64,000 nt of DNA from Bimuria novae-zelandiae CBS 107.79 (GCA_010015655.1 ML976722.1:208710-272709); one strand, 5' to 3'; positions 23,301-34,330 are shown, counted from the first letter of the stretch. Notes: generated by a model not told the origin, from the sequence alone. A program made the numbers and translations.

Positions 23301-23490
23301 GATACTAACAGCGCAGATATATAGGAAGTAAAAGATATATTACTAAAAGTATGCTAATAACGCGGACAAGGATAAAAGTAGTAGTATAGAGTAAAATAAA
23401 AAAAGCTACTACCTACTAACTATAAAGCTAATTAAAAACCTCGAAAATACTAAGGCAAAGTTTTAATAGAAGTAGTTTATAAAGCTATAT
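20380..23490 (+). pseudogene. Gypsy-B pol: RT, RNase H, integrase, chromodomain (RIP-degraded)
   Basis: Reading through TAG/TAA gives RT with FTKLDIITIFYKI (about 20800) and YLNNILIY (RIP form of YLDDILIY, about 21000). RNase H follows with LAKYNYKIYNKKLL. A well-kept stretch at 21718-21850 includes NMEILYRPGKQNIRAD. The integrase core follows, then a second well-kept stretch at about 22640-23110 (TERMNSTWEKYMKAF; YRREAPQLRIGDKVW). At about 23330-23450 a chromodomain can be recognised after reversion (QYRVK.K). The many stops make it inactive. It would have encoded replication and integration of the element. Confidence 0.85.
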
Positions 23491-23579
23491 TAAAATCTTA
23501 ATATATAACTTCTTCCTGCAGGGTTCCGGCGTAGATCTAATAATCTTTATCTAGACGCTATAAGAGAGGAGGGGGATAG

Positions 23580-23783
23580 TATAATAGGCTAGATGCTTTA
23601 TTATATTATTCTTTAGTAAAACCCTTAGTGCTTCTTTAGACTACGTAGAGCCTTAGAAATTTCCTAAATTTCCTCGGCAGCAGCAGCGCATATATAAGTT
23701 AGGCCTTATCTGTAAATAGTCTTGCTCCTTATTGAACACAACTCTGTTACTAGGCATCGGCATACTTTGCGCAGCCCCTTAAA
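23580..23783 (+). repeat. Gypsy-B 3' LTR (204 bp)
   Basis: It follows a GAGAGGAGGGGGA purine tract. It aligns with the 215-bp Gypsy-C LTRs; the length difference is mainly one missing 12-bp unit of an internal direct repeat around CTTAGTGAAACC. Terminal TG and CA have been mutated (TATAATAGG, CCCCTTAAA). Confidence 0.85.
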
Positions 23784-23918
23784 TTATAAGCCTAATCTTT
23801 ATAATAGTAAATATACTTTACTTAATACCTAGCATTATTAACTAAACCTCTACTTCTTTTAAATAAGGCGGAGACCTAAAAATAAAAAGAAGGTTATCAT
23901 TATAGTAGTATATATAAC
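23784..23918. other. AT-rich spacer between Gypsy-B and pogo-2
   Basis: I see no gene or repeat boundary here. It is the sequence flanking the Gypsy-B 3' LTR. Confidence 0.4.
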
Positions 23919-23943
23919 GTGTCTGACAAGTGAGCTGGCCACC

Positions 23944-24360
23944 GGTTAGGATCTACGATCCAACATAAAGGACAGCGAACCATTTGTACTTAGTCACAGC
24001 GAGTGCACGTGGGAGGCACCCTTGTTATCGCTTACCGCGCTGCTAGCGCTTAGAGAAGTCACGTGACTGCTCTCCAGACAGCGTTCTAGGGACAGCGCTC
24101 GCCAGCGAGCAGTCCGGGACTAGTATATAAAGAACGCTAAAGATAGACTGTCTATCTTCGTGTTTAATCTTATTTATTAATTTATTATTTAGATTATACT
24201 TAAGTATTATTAATTCGTTTATAACTACGTATTACTTTTAATACTAACGTCCTATTAATACACGCGAGCTATTAAGAACCCCTTTTTTACCTTACTAGTA
24301 CTCTTGCCTAAAAACTAGCCTTAGCTCCTTTAGGATTAGCTACCCCTTAGGGACTTAACA
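23944..24360 (+). repeat. Solo LTR A (Gypsy-D-like, 417 bp) with CCACC duplication
   Basis: It begins GGTTAGGATCTACGATCC (first base altered from TGTTAGG) and ends CTTAGGGACTTAACA. CCACC occurs at 23939-23943 and again at 24361-24365, a perfect 5-bp duplication with no internal region, hence a solo LTR left by LTR-LTR recombination. The 3' half resembles the Gypsy-D LTR; the 5' half has diverged from it. Confidence 0.9.
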
Positions 24361-24389
24361 CCACCCCTCTAGCTTTTCGCACCGCATCA

Positions 24390-24869
24390 CCTATTAACTA
24401 TAATATCTTAACTAAAAGCTCCTTAATTATTCTATAACGAAGCAGTTATACTCCTTACTTTATTTAATATATATAGATACTAAATAAAAAGAGTCTAAGA
24501 GGCTATAATTTTATATAATATCCCTTAAACTACGCTCTAGACTAAACGCGCTATAATTACTACACGACGTAATTATAAGCCTAAATTAAATAAGTTTATA
24601 AAGATAAAAGAGGAGGCAATTGTAAGGTATATACTTAACCTAAATTTATAAGGATTTCCGCCTACGCTAGGTACTATACGAGATATAGCAAATAAGCTAC
24701 TTACTAAGCGAAGCGCTAGCTAGATTAGTAAGAAGTAACTATATAACTTTATAAAGCAAATAAATAGCCCTATTACATGATTAAATTAGTTATATAATTA
24801 ATAAAGAGTTCTATATAGGGGTTATAAGGCTATTAGGGCTAGGTCCTAAAGTTTCTTACGTCTAGCGAT
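24390..24869 (+). pseudogene. pogo-2 transposase N-terminal DNA-binding part (RIP-degraded)
   Basis: After reverting stops, the frame reads TTLQTKRAIITTRRNYKP, then IKEEAIVRYILNLN, GFPPTLGTIRDIANKLL, YNFIKQINSPIT and QRVLYRGYKAIRA. This is the CENP-B/Tc5-type helix-turn-helix pair found at the N-terminus of many fungal pogo transposases. The catalytic part is absent. Confidence 0.78.
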
Positions 24870-25268
24870 TGTTAAATCCCTTCGGGGTAGCTGGTCCTAA
24901 AGGAGACTAGGGTTGGTTCTTAGGCAGGAGTACTATAAGGTAAGAAAAAGGTATTAACTACGTAAGCTAGTTAATAAGTTTATTAGTATTAAAGTAACGT
25001 AGGTTATAATTAAATTAACGAGAGTCTAAGTTAAATCCAAACAATAGATTAGTAAATAGGTTAAACACGAAGATGGAAGGCCCATCTTTGACGTTCCTAT
25101 ATATAAGTCCTGGGCCGCTCGCTGGCGAGCGCTCTCTGGAGAGCAGTCACATGACTTCGTAAGCGCTGACAACGCGGTAAGCGAAGACAAGGGTGTCTCC
25201 ACGTGTGTACGCTGTGACTAAGTACAAAATGGTTCGCTGTCCTCATGTTGGATCGTAGATCCTAACAG
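24870..25268 (-). repeat. Solo LTR B (399 bp), inverted relative to LTR A, with GCGAT duplication
   Basis: On the minus strand it runs from TGTTAGGATCTACGATCC to AGGGATTTAACA and is clearly homologous to solo LTR A over its whole length. GCGAT is present at 24865-24869 and 25269-25273. No internal sequence is left. Confidence 0.92.
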
Positions 25269-26549
25269 CGATATAAAATTACTTATTTGGTAAGTAGGTA
25301 CAAGCTATTATATATAATTTATATACCCTAAGAGTAGCGCTTATATCTAAGTTAGTTTTTTAATAAATAAGTTTTATTATATCCTTTATCTTCTTTACTA
25401 TATAATTAGTAGTAGCTACGTTAAGCTTTTACCTATAGCCCCTTTGTGCTTTCTTACTAACTGATTTAAATCTTATGCGAGGATTCTAATTATAGTAAAT
25501 TAAACAAGGTAACGCTCTAATTAACCCTAATACTATATTATTAGTTTTAAACTATGCTATAAGTAATTATTATATCTAATTATCTGAGGCATAGTGTATA
25601 TATACTTATAACACTTATTCTATTGCTATATTCGCGTTTTCTATTTATTTATCTATTTTTAAATAGTACGGTAAGGATAGTAGTGCTATAATTTTTAGTT
25701 TGCTATAAAATTCAGTTTAAAATACTAATATAAATTAGGTGCTATAATTACCCTATACGTATTATAAAAAGAACTACGTGGTCTTTAGTATAATAATTTT
25801 CTTATTAGGTATTAGGTATCTATACTTGCTTAATCTATTAACTACCACTATAATATTTGTATACCCCTTTAAGTCTAGTAGGTCTACTATAAAATTTATA
25901 AAAATATGTTACTAACGTTTCTTTATAATAGGTAGGGGCGTTAGTAATTTATAATACTAATTACAGAAAGCCTTTACCTTATATAATATATAATAATAGG
26001 CTATATATTACTTTACTATCTTAAATATCTTTAATGAATAGTAATTTTTTATAGTATCTTAAACGTCTCACCTTTACTTAAGTAACTACTTATAAGTAAG
26101 TCGTGTACGCAGCATAGGAGCTTAATCTTAAGTATATTATATTTAAGTATTATTATATAATCGCGATAGTATACGTAATTATTTCTAATTATATAGTTAC
26201 TTAGAGTAATGTTTTTTAAATCTACGTCCGCTACTACGTAGTAGGTTAAGAATTTTAATAATAAGTACATTTTCAAAGTACTCTTTATTAATAATCTATT
26301 TAATTAATTTATTAGCCTTTATTAAAAACGCTTCTATTATGAATTTAAAAAGTTCTAGGCATAGTAGATCTAATTATACGCCACTTATACTTTTTTTATA
26401 CTATTATATTTTATAATTATTACGTAAGCACGTCTATCATCTCACCGTGTTTATTAAGGCGATAGGTACTTATAAACTAGAATTATAATAGGTATTTTAA
26501 TTAGTAAGATTACTTATAGCTTAACTACTTAAGTTTTATAACGTGCTAT
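25269..26549 (-). pseudogene. Gypsy-E fragment 1: integrase (RIP-degraded)
   Basis: Minus-strand Gypsy integrase. The open stretch 26049-26276 includes CCVHDLLISSYLSKGETFKI, the HHCC zinc-binding region. Below it comes FIDFIVDLLDLKGYTNIIVV.NRLSKYR at about 25830-25900, the first catalytic-Asp block. Further on, ESTKGL at about 25440 matches the stretch after the core in this clade. Gypsy-C cuts the gene at 26549 with a GCTAT duplication, and it resumes at 32391. The LTR-proximal end is lost at solo LTR B. Confidence 0.8.
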
Positions 26550-26764
26550 TGTAAGGGGCTGCGCAAAGGTTGCCGATGCCTGGTAACAGGATTGTATTTA
26601 ATAAGGAGCAAACTATCTACAAGTAAGGCCAAACTTATATGTGCGCTGTTATTGTCAAGAAGATTTAAAAGATTTCTAAGGCCCTACTTAGTCTAAAGGA
26701 GCACTAAGAGTTTCACTAAGGGTTTCACTAAGGAACAGTACAATAAGGTATCTAGCCTATTACA
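26550..26764 (-). repeat. Gypsy-C 3' LTR (215 bp)
   Basis: On the minus strand it starts TGTAATAGGCTAGATG and ends CAGCCCCTTACA. A pyrimidine tract at 26765-26785 (purine tract on the coding strand) abuts it. Confidence 0.92.
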
Positions 26765-26819
26765 TTACCCCCCTCCTCTCTTATAGCGTCCGGATAAAGG
26801 TCATCAGATCCACGCTAAA

Positions 26820-29800
26820 ACCCTATAGGAAGAAGTCGTGTATTAGGGTCTTAATATAGCTCTGTAAATTGCTCCTATTAAATCTTTGCTTTAGTATTTT
26901 GGAGGTTTTTAGCTAGCTCTATAGTTAGTAGGTGGTAGCCTTTCTATTTTACTTTATACTACTACTTCTATCCCCGTTCGCGTCGTCGGCACACTTCTGC
27001 TAATATATCTTCTACTTCCTACATATCTGCGCTATTAGTATCTACCTAAATTAGCAGTAGCTAGTTATCGTCCTTTATTTAGCTTAGTAAGGAGTTTAAT
27101 ACTGCTAGTTAGAGTTAGTTAACATAGAAAACATTATAAGGGCCTAGAGGTGTATTTAGTCAAACTATGTGCGTGTTTATTACTTTAATAACTGTGTACT
27201 TTGCGCTCCTCTAGTCTAGCTTCTTTAATTTTCGGCCTGTAGCAAACTGCTTGTCTAATTTCAGCCATACTTTGTCGCCGACGCGGAGGTGTGGCGCTTC
27301 TTGGCGATGCCCATTGGCTTGACGTTCCTGCTCTTGCTATTCCTGTGCCATAGATGCTTGCGCAAGTTCTACAAGGTAGCGTAGTTTAGTAACAATAGAC
27401 TCGGCTTTCTCGCGGTCAGACCTCTCATGTGTAGTGTACTTTCTGCGATTGGCGCCCGCAGGTATCTCTAGCTGCAGTGGGTTGATATTATACCTATGCT
27501 AAAGGAAGAAAGGAGACATCCTTGTCGTTATTACGTCTCGTCCTTTAATTGCAATTTGTGCTAGCGGGCAGAGAGGTGCCTAGTCATTTTGAGCCTAGCT
27601 GACAAAGGCTTTTATGTATGTCTCCTATGTGCTGTTCATGCGCTCTGTTGCTCTATCAGTTTAAGCATAGAATGCTGTGGATAATCGCCGCTTAATCTAA
27701 AGAATCTCGCAGAGTCTTGTCTAGAACACGCTGATATATTAGCTACCTCGATCTAACGTAATTATATTAGGAATTTAATAGTAGGCAATAATATACGTAA
27801 TAAACGCTTGTACTACTATCTCTGTTTCTAAGTTTGCTAGCGGCATAAACACGACGTTTTTACTTAGGCGATTAGTGATAACTATAAGGTTTATATTACC
27901 GTTGCTCTCTGGCAAGCCCTTAACAAAGTCCATCGAGATCTCCTTCTAGATTTGTTTAGGCACTGGCAGGGGTTTTAAAAAGCCTTGCAGACCATCTCTC
28001 CACGGTTTTATTCTTCCGCATGTATCGCAGTTCCGTATATATCGTCGAATATCGTTAGACATTCCTGGCTAAAAGAAGTCTCTTGCAATTATCTTGTATA
28101 TAATCTCTCTGCCAGGGTGCCTAGTAGCCACAGAACAGTGTATCTGCTTAATAATAGACGTTCGTAGGGGTTCGTGGTTTAGTACCTATTTTCGTCCTTA
28201 GAAGTAGAGCACTTGGTTCTTAACCTTACATTCTATAATTAAGCATTTAATTTAGAGTGTAATAGGGAATTTCTATTATCTACTTTTTATAGCTTGGCGT
28301 GCTTCTTAATAAACTAGGTCTCTCTTAATTAACTTAACCTAGAGGTTCTTAATAGTATCTTAATCTCGTGTGTCTTTTTAAGTATTTCCTTAAATTGCGG
28401 CGGGTAGAGCACGAACTTTTATAGATATTACTATAATACCTGTCTCTTTTTTAGTGTCGTCTAATTCCTTATAGTACGATGTAGTAGGCTTTAAGACTTG
28501 TACAAGTCTCCTTTGCAGTCAGTCATCGCTAGTGTCTGTAGGTATATCCTGCTCTCGCCGGGATAATGCGTCTGCTCGGATATTTTACTTGCCTGGCCTG
28601 TAGAGGATCTCCATATTATATCTGCCTAGGATAAGCGACCAGCGAACCTGTCTCTCGTTTAACATTCGCGGCTTTATAAAGTACTCTAAGTTCTTGTAGT
28701 TAGTAACCACCTTAAACTTTTCTACTAATTAAAGTTTAGTATTTTATTCTTTAAGTCCTCTAATAACTGCTAGTAGTTCTTTATTATAGATTTTATAGTT
28801 ACATTTGGCAGGCGTGTTCTTTCTTAAGAAGTAGGTATAGGGACGTAGGATTCCGTTCTCGTCGTATTAAGATAGTACTCTAGTAGTGACATAACTAGAC
28901 AAGTCGTATTCTATAACTATATCGCGGTCTGCTTAGAACTGGGCTAACACTAGTTTAGATATAAAGACTTTCTTAAGTGTATCGAAGGCCTTCTGTTTCT
29001 TTGCTGTCTATCTGAAGGTAACGTTGCCTGTGAGTCTTGTAAGGGGAGCGGCAATTTGGCCAAAATTTTAGATAAATTATTAATAGAAATTAGTAAAGCC
29101 TAGAAAGCTTTGTACGCCCTTAACAGTCTTTAGCGCCTCCTAATCCTTAATAGCTTTAACCTTTTCTAGGTCCATGCGTGTGCCCTTCCCAGCTTCGATA
29201 ATAAAGCTAAGATACTTTGTAATCTTAACCTTAAACTCGCACTTCTTAATATTAAGATATAACCTAGCTTCTTTTAGTTATATAAGCACTTTGTCAACTT
29301 GCTTGTAATATTTCTAGAGAGAACTGTTTATATAGATAAGGACATTATTAAGATACGCTGTGCAGAAATCGTCTAAATATTCGCGGAGTGTCTAGTTAAT
29401 ATACCATTAGAATGTGCTAGGGGCATTTGCTAGTCTAAATAGTATAATAAGCTATTTAAATAATCTAAAACGTGTTTAGAAAGCTATAAGCCACTTGTCC
29501 CCTTCTTAGATTTAGATCTTGTAAAAGGCTATAATAACGTCTAGTTTCGTAAACCACCTCGCCTTTGTAATATTGTTTAAAGTCTCGTAGATAAGTAGTA
29601 GGGGATACTAGTCCTTCTTTATTAAGGCGTTTAGTGCTTTGTAGTTAACACATAGTTGCAGTCTACCTCCTGGCTTCTTTGCAAATAGGATTAGCGACGT
29701 AGTAGGTAAATTACTTACTTATATAAAACCTTTGTTAAGTAGATGTTACGGTATAATTCCATCAGCTTCGATTCTATCAGGTTCCATGCCTAGACTCTTG

Positions 29801-30640
29801 GCAGGATCCAACGTCTATATATATGTAGGATATCTCTACGATAGAGAAATCAACGCAGCCGTCTTCCCTTCCTCATAGTAGAGATGTAAGTTCCTTCCGT
29901 AGCACTAGAAGCTCTCCCTTTAACATGTTATATAAAGGTCCCTAAGGGGCTTTAGGCTTCTTCCCTTCCTTCTCTTCTAGCTTAATTGCGTGGTTAATTC
30001 TAAGTTAATATGGTGGTAATTTGCTCGCTTCCTTAAGATTAAAGAGCGTTATATGCTTCCTCTAGTGCTTAGGAACTAGAGACAGGACGTTAATCTTTAG
30101 CTTAGGCGCTAAGGCCTTATTAATGTCTACTAGCTAGGCGGCGAATATCTTTATAGCTCCCCCTAGATTCTTGTTTTTGCTCTAAGCTATTTTTATTAAT
30201 CGCTAGAATTTTATGGCGCCAACCTCTTGAATCTTTAGTAGGTGGGCTTTACCTTCTTAACTACGGATTCTAATACCTAGAGCGCGCAGGTATATTGACT
30301 TCTTTATAGGAGTAATAGTAACTTAGTTCTAATTTATCCACGGACGTCCTAGGATAATGTCCTCTTTAGCATTATTTAGCGTAATATACGCAAATTCAGT
30401 CTTAGTGTAGCTATTTATATTAAACGTAAACTTTGTAACTTTATTAACCTAGCTAACTTAATTATTTACCCCTATAATAGGCTTTCGTGGAATCGCTATG
30501 CGCTCGAGTTTGGCTTGTCTTATAAAAAAACAGGTTATAAGGGCGTAAGAGAGGCATCTAAAGTTAATTAGTGCTAAGGTGTAATTAGTTTAATTAACTA
30601 GTACATGTACTGTAAGCGGGGGTGCTAGCATGTTTTTCTT
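26820..30640 (-). pseudogene. Gypsy-C pol: protease region, RT, RNase H, integrase, chromodomain
   Basis: The minus strand reads, after stop reversion, RT with YLNDILIYI at about 29340, followed by a segment ending ALKTVKGVQSFLGFTNFY at about 29075-29130. RNase H follows with SRREQDIPTDTSDDW near 28520-28570, then integrase with better-kept codons at about 27240-27670 (including GDKVWLK), and a chromodomain near 26880-26960. It differs from Gypsy-B mostly by transitions. Inactive because of numerous stops. Confidence 0.85.
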
Positions 30641-32175
30641 TTTAAACTTATCCTATTCTGTCCTTGTGTTCTTGCTTACTCGTAAAGGCTCCTAATCGCG
30701 ACTTTAACTAAGAGCTACTCTTTTTTTAATTTATTATTATTTACTACTATCGCGTTGTTATTACCTTTTACCTTTAATTTAGTTTTCGCTTTCGCGACTC
30801 GAGTTAGCTGTCGCTTAAGATTCTAAGTAGCTTTTAGAGTGTAAGACTTAATTTAGTGGCCTTTCTTTTTGTATTATAAATATAATCTATTATCGCGTCG
30901 TCGATTAATCTCCTTCTAAGGGACCTATTTTACTTATTGTATCTGTGTTCTACTTAGTTCCTAGTCTATAGGATTAGCAGAAATATTACTTAAGGTAGTA
31001 TTCTATAGTAGTGCGTCTCTCTTCTTGCTGCTTAGCTTTAACTGCTATAGATTATCTAATATAGTAGTAATGTGTAATTGCATCTCCTTAATCGTAGTGC
31101 TCTTAGGAAAGATAGTGCCTGTAAGGGCAGTCCGTAACTCGTGATTAAGAGCGTGTAGGAACATGCTCTTTAAGATGGCATAATTAAATAGGCTAGCTAT
31201 TAGAGCTTTCTTATTAAAGTCCTAAATAAAGTCGCGTACGTTGTGTGTTTTCTATTATATATTCTAAAGCTTGCTCCTTGCAGTCTTAGCCATATACGCG
31301 TCCTTAAACGCTCTATTAAGATACTAAAAGAACTAATTAAGCGTGCTAGTTACGGCGTAAATAGATACCTATAGGAAGATACGTGCTCTAGCATTGCCTA
31401 TTATACGACTAAAAGTGTAGTCGATCGCGAGTCGGTCTGTATAGAACTATCGAGTCTTAGACCTTAGCTTTGCTTTAATCTAGTATTTCTATGGCAAATA
31501 CTAGCTTCGAGTTCCATTAAATGCCTTAGGGTCCTTAAGTCCTTTCGGTTCGTACGCTGCCACAGGTGTCGCAGGTGTTGTAGGTGCTGCAGGTGTCGCA
31601 GGTGTTATACTAGTAGTAGTCGCAGTAGGTGCTAGGACATTAGTACTTTTGATTCTTACTATTCGCGCTGTAAGTTTACCTATTTACACTATTATCTACT
31701 ATATTATTGCTTTAATACTTAAGTTTAGTAGTATTAGTATTATTTACTAAGATTGTCCTTTATTGTCTTGTTAAGCGTTTAAAGCTTTATAGTAAGTGCT
31801 AGTCTCTATCTTACTGCGTTTGTCGTAGTGCTTGGGCAGGCGTTCAACCGTTAAAGGTCCCTGCACTGGCGTTGCTTGTCGTCGTGGTGCTCGGGTAGGC
31901 GTTTAACTGTTAAAGGTCCTTGCACTAGCGTCGCTCGTCGTGGTGCTTGGGCAGGCGTTTAATTGTTAGAGGTCCTTGCACTAGCGTTGCTTGTTGTAGT
32001 AGTGCTTACTACTTAGAAGCAGGTCTTGCAAGTCGTTCCGTTAGGGTAGCTAGGTATTAACTATATAGCTTAGTTTATTACTACTTACTACTTGGAAGCA
32101 GGTCTTGTAATCGATCCGTTAGTAGAGCACTGGGGGATGGCCACACTAGCTACTTAAGGGTAATTAAATATAAAA
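30641..32175 (-). pseudogene. Gypsy-C gag region (RIP-degraded, with tandem repeat)
   Basis: This is the 5' part of the element, between the 5' LTR (32176-32390) and pol. A zinc-knuckle area is expected near 30850-30900 but is disrupted. At about 31560-31640 the coding strand encodes a Thr/Pro/Ala-rich stretch, and at 31812-32010 a tandem repeat is present. I can see no intact Gag motif, so the assignment rests on position and on alignment with Gypsy-B at the pol-proximal end. Confidence 0.6.
31812..32010. repeat. Three tandem 56-59 bp units in Gypsy-C gag region
   Basis: Units begin TGCTTGGGCAGGCGTT, TGCTCGGGTAGGCGTT and TGCTTGGGCAGGCGTT, and each contains GTTAAAGGTCC or a close variant. 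The differences are transitions plus a 3-bp length difference, so the reading frame across the array is not strictly kept. Confidence 0.75.
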
Positions 32176-32390
32176 TATAAGGGGCTGCGCAAAGGTTGCT
32201 AATACCTAGTAATAGGATTATATTTAATAAGAAGTAAACTATCTATAAGTAAGGCTAAACTTATATATGCGCTGTTATTGTTAAGAAGATTTGAGAGATT
32301 TCTAAGGCCCCACTCAGTCTAAAGGAGCACTGAGAGTTTCACCGAGGGTTTCACCGAGGAATAGTACAACAAGGCATCTAGCCTATTACA
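32176..32390 (-). repeat. Gypsy-C 5' LTR (215 bp)
   Basis: Aligns over its full length with 26550-26764. The terminal CA is mutated (TATAAGGGG on the plus strand). GCTAT follows at 32391-32395. Confidence 0.92.
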
Positions 32391-33237
32391 GCTATAGAGT
32401 CTTATAATTACTAAGCACTTTAATAGGAAAAATAGCGCATTTTAGTTTATATTTTTACTACTAAAAGTATCATATAATTATAAGTAACTGTTTATTACAT
32501 ATTTTATAGCTATTTTCTATAGAGTTTATTTTTTTTTAAATAGTAGACTACTAGGTGTTGCATTTTATCTTTATTTTCTTAAAATAGTACTTTAGCTATT
32601 ATGTAATTAGAGGCATTAGCCTTTACTATAATAAGTAGTTTTAAGTTAAAATAGCATTATAACGCAGCCATACAGTTACCAACTTACAAAGTCACACGAT
32701 TTAACCTATTTCCCCGACGCCAATCGGATTTGGATCAGCTTCGGCCTTTAAGATTATTTTTCCGATACTACTCTGTATTAGATCCTTATCGGACCTATTA
32801 CACCTCCTTTCTACTAGGGTTCTTTATTAAATAGGCCCCTTGGTTTATTAGATAATTTCCTTGTATCTTAGTATTTAGCTCTCTAGGATAATGTTTACTA
32901 AGTACTTAAGTATATAGTTTTCTTTATTTATTATATATAGTTTAGTACCATTTTAGTATCCTTTTATACCAGGCCTATTGGCACTTAATGCATTCTTGGT
33001 TATATTCTTGTCCACACACTTCCATATGCCTCTGAGGAGAAACGCCTAAACAGATTCTTTAAGTGACTAGTGCCGATACAAGCATAGTATAAAAGCGCTT
33101 ATAAAGGTAGCCTTTAACTAATTAAACGCGTTCTAATAGGCACTATTAAAGTAAAATATTTAATTCTTTTTAATTAAGTTTATAAGTAGCAAACCTTGCT
33201 TTAAGAAATCTAGTATAAACTAATAATAGAAGTTTAT
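32391..33237 (-). pseudogene. Gypsy-E fragment 2: RNase H and end of RT (RIP-degraded)
   Basis: On the minus strand this reads NFYY.FILDF, then NAFN.LKATFISAFILCLYRH at about 33075-33230, and, after an insert of about 400 bp, NLKLLIIVKANASNYIIAKV and the NSIENSYKICNKQLL motif at about 32440-32660. These are the standard end of Gypsy RT and its RNase H (KADAS, YEIYDKELL-like). Gypsy-C begins where it stops, and Gypsy-D is inserted at its upstream end (33237). Confidence 0.8.
32664..33067. mobile_element. About 0.4-kb unidentified insertion inside Gypsy-E RNase H
   Basis: Reading-frame continuity of Gypsy-E is restored if about 405 bases are removed between LYRH and FNLK. The insert has TA at both junctions, no visible inverted repeats, and far more CpA and mixed composition than its host (for example TCCCCGACGCCAATCGG near 32715). 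I cannot assign it to a class; a SINE-like or MITE-like element is possible. Confidence 0.5.
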
Positions 33238-33672
33238 TGTTATGATCCCAAAGGGGTAGCTGGTTCCTAAGGGGCTAAGGTTAGTTCTCGGGCAGGAATA
33301 CTATAGTAGGATAAGAAAGGGTTATAGTAATAGCTTGCGCTTGTCACTAGGGCGTTAGTATTAAAAGTGTATATAGCATAATTAAATTAATAAGGTTGCT
33401 TATTTAGATCTAAACGATAGATTAATAAACAGGTTAAACATAATAATAGAAGACTATCCTCGTGTCCCTATATACATGACTCGTCCTATGAATCCCAGGT
33501 GTCCCAAGAATCCCAAAGTCCTATATGCTAAGATACTTCTGGGACGCCCGATATTTCTGGGACGCGTGACTTGGTCACGTGATCCGTGGCTAAGTCAGGA
33601 ACCTTGGCTGGTCGCACGGATAAGTGCCCATGCCCCGCCTCGTGTTATGTTAGATCTTAACAGGTCCTAACA
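33238..33672 (-). repeat. Gypsy-D 3' LTR (435 bp)
   Basis: Plus-strand ends are TGTTATGATCCC and GGTCCTAACA. It contains TCACGTGA at 33575-33582. Its part corresponding to the R-U5 end resembles solo LTRs A and B. Confidence 0.92.
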
Positions 33673-33699
33673 TTAGCCCCCTCCTTTAGACTTAATATC

Positions 33700-34330
33700 C
33701 TTATAAGTTAACTACCTATAAAGCTACTTTCTTAATCTGCCTAATACTACTATTCGCAAGCTAATCGTCTCGAGCAAAATTACGTATTCGCTATAGTTGC
33801 CTGTTCGTACTACGCTAAAAAGTAATTACCCTATTGCTTATCGTCGCTGCACTCGAAGTGCATAAATTATATTTAGTATAGTAATTAGAAGTGTAAGCTA
33901 GAGGATATTCCTTTACTAGATTATTTAAAGATAGATGCCGAGTTAGAGAGATTAAAAAAGTTAGAGGCTAAGGAGGAGGCAAAACTTTAGGTAGAAGAAG
34001 AGCTCGCTTATGTAGCGCTCTTGCGTGCTCGTCTAGTATAAGAGAAAATAGCGCGTTTGCGCGATTAGCGTAAGAAGTTACGTTAAAAGGAACAAGAGTT
34101 ATTTAATTATAGGATGTCTATAGTAGATAAGTTAGAAGCCTTAGAGGCTCGTAAGGAACTAGCGTAAGCAGCTATATTAGTTAACCTAGATGCTACTTTA
34201 GGCACTAAGGTAATAGACTAGTCTATTATCTAGTCTAAGCCTTCCTCTTCCGCTACGTAGTGTTTATCTTTATTATAGTTATGTCGTAAGTCTCTTTTCC
34301 TTTAAAACTTTCTCTTGTTATTCTAGTGTA
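33700..34330 (+). pseudogene. Antisense ORF between pol and 3' LTR of Gypsy-D (coiled coil)
   Basis: On the strand opposite to gag-pol, a frame can be read with CAG/CAA/CGA-derived stops reverted. It shows a Cys-containing stretch (KCINYI..S..KCKLEDIPLLD) and then a Lys/Glu/Leu-rich heptad region (ELERLKKLEAKEEAKL, VEEELAYVALLRARLV, DKLEALEARKELA) at about 33900-34200. The long charged helix predicts a coiled coil. The matching minus-strand frames show no integrase or chromodomain sequence here. Function unknown. Confidence 0.5.

Larger units (their letters stand above)
19727..23783 (+). mobile_element. Gypsy-B: Ty3/Gypsy chromovirus lacking its 5' end here
   Basis: From 19727 the sequence aligns with the gag region of Gypsy-C (near 30795 on the other strand); almost all differences are transitions. 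The 5' LTR and about 1.4 kb of gag present in Gypsy-C are missing. The break coincides with the end of the Gypsy-A LTR, as expected if Gypsy-A inserted into Gypsy-B. The 3' LTR is at 23580-23783. Confidence 0.85.
23919..24869 (+). mobile_element. pogo-2: 5' part of a pogo-type DNA transposon, split by a solo LTR
   Basis: After TATATA, the sequence ACGTGTCTGACAAGTGAGCT looks like a transposon terminus next to a TA target. The element's 5' untranslated part is interrupted at CCACC by the solo LTR 23944-24360 and resumes at 24366, followed by transposase coding sequence. Its 3' part is missing: the coding sequence stops at the second solo LTR, and Gypsy-E begins on the far side. Only one terminus is visible. 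Confidence 0.6.
26550..32390 (-). mobile_element. Gypsy-C: complete Ty3/Gypsy chromovirus, same family as Gypsy-B
   Basis: A 5841-bp element with two 215-bp LTRs (26550-26764 and 32176-32390) and a perfect GCTAT duplication (26545-26549 and 32391-32395). The purine tract lies next to the left LTR, so the element reads on the minus strand. It is inserted in Gypsy-E between integrase and RNase H. Coding sequence is RIP-mutated. Confidence 0.93.

Noticed and set aside
26049..26276. Independent small minus-strand gene
   Set aside because: The translation is the zinc-binding part of a Gypsy integrase and continues on both sides in the same element.
31812..32010. CRISPR-like array
   Set aside because: Contiguous tandem units without spacers, inside a retrotransposon of a eukaryote.
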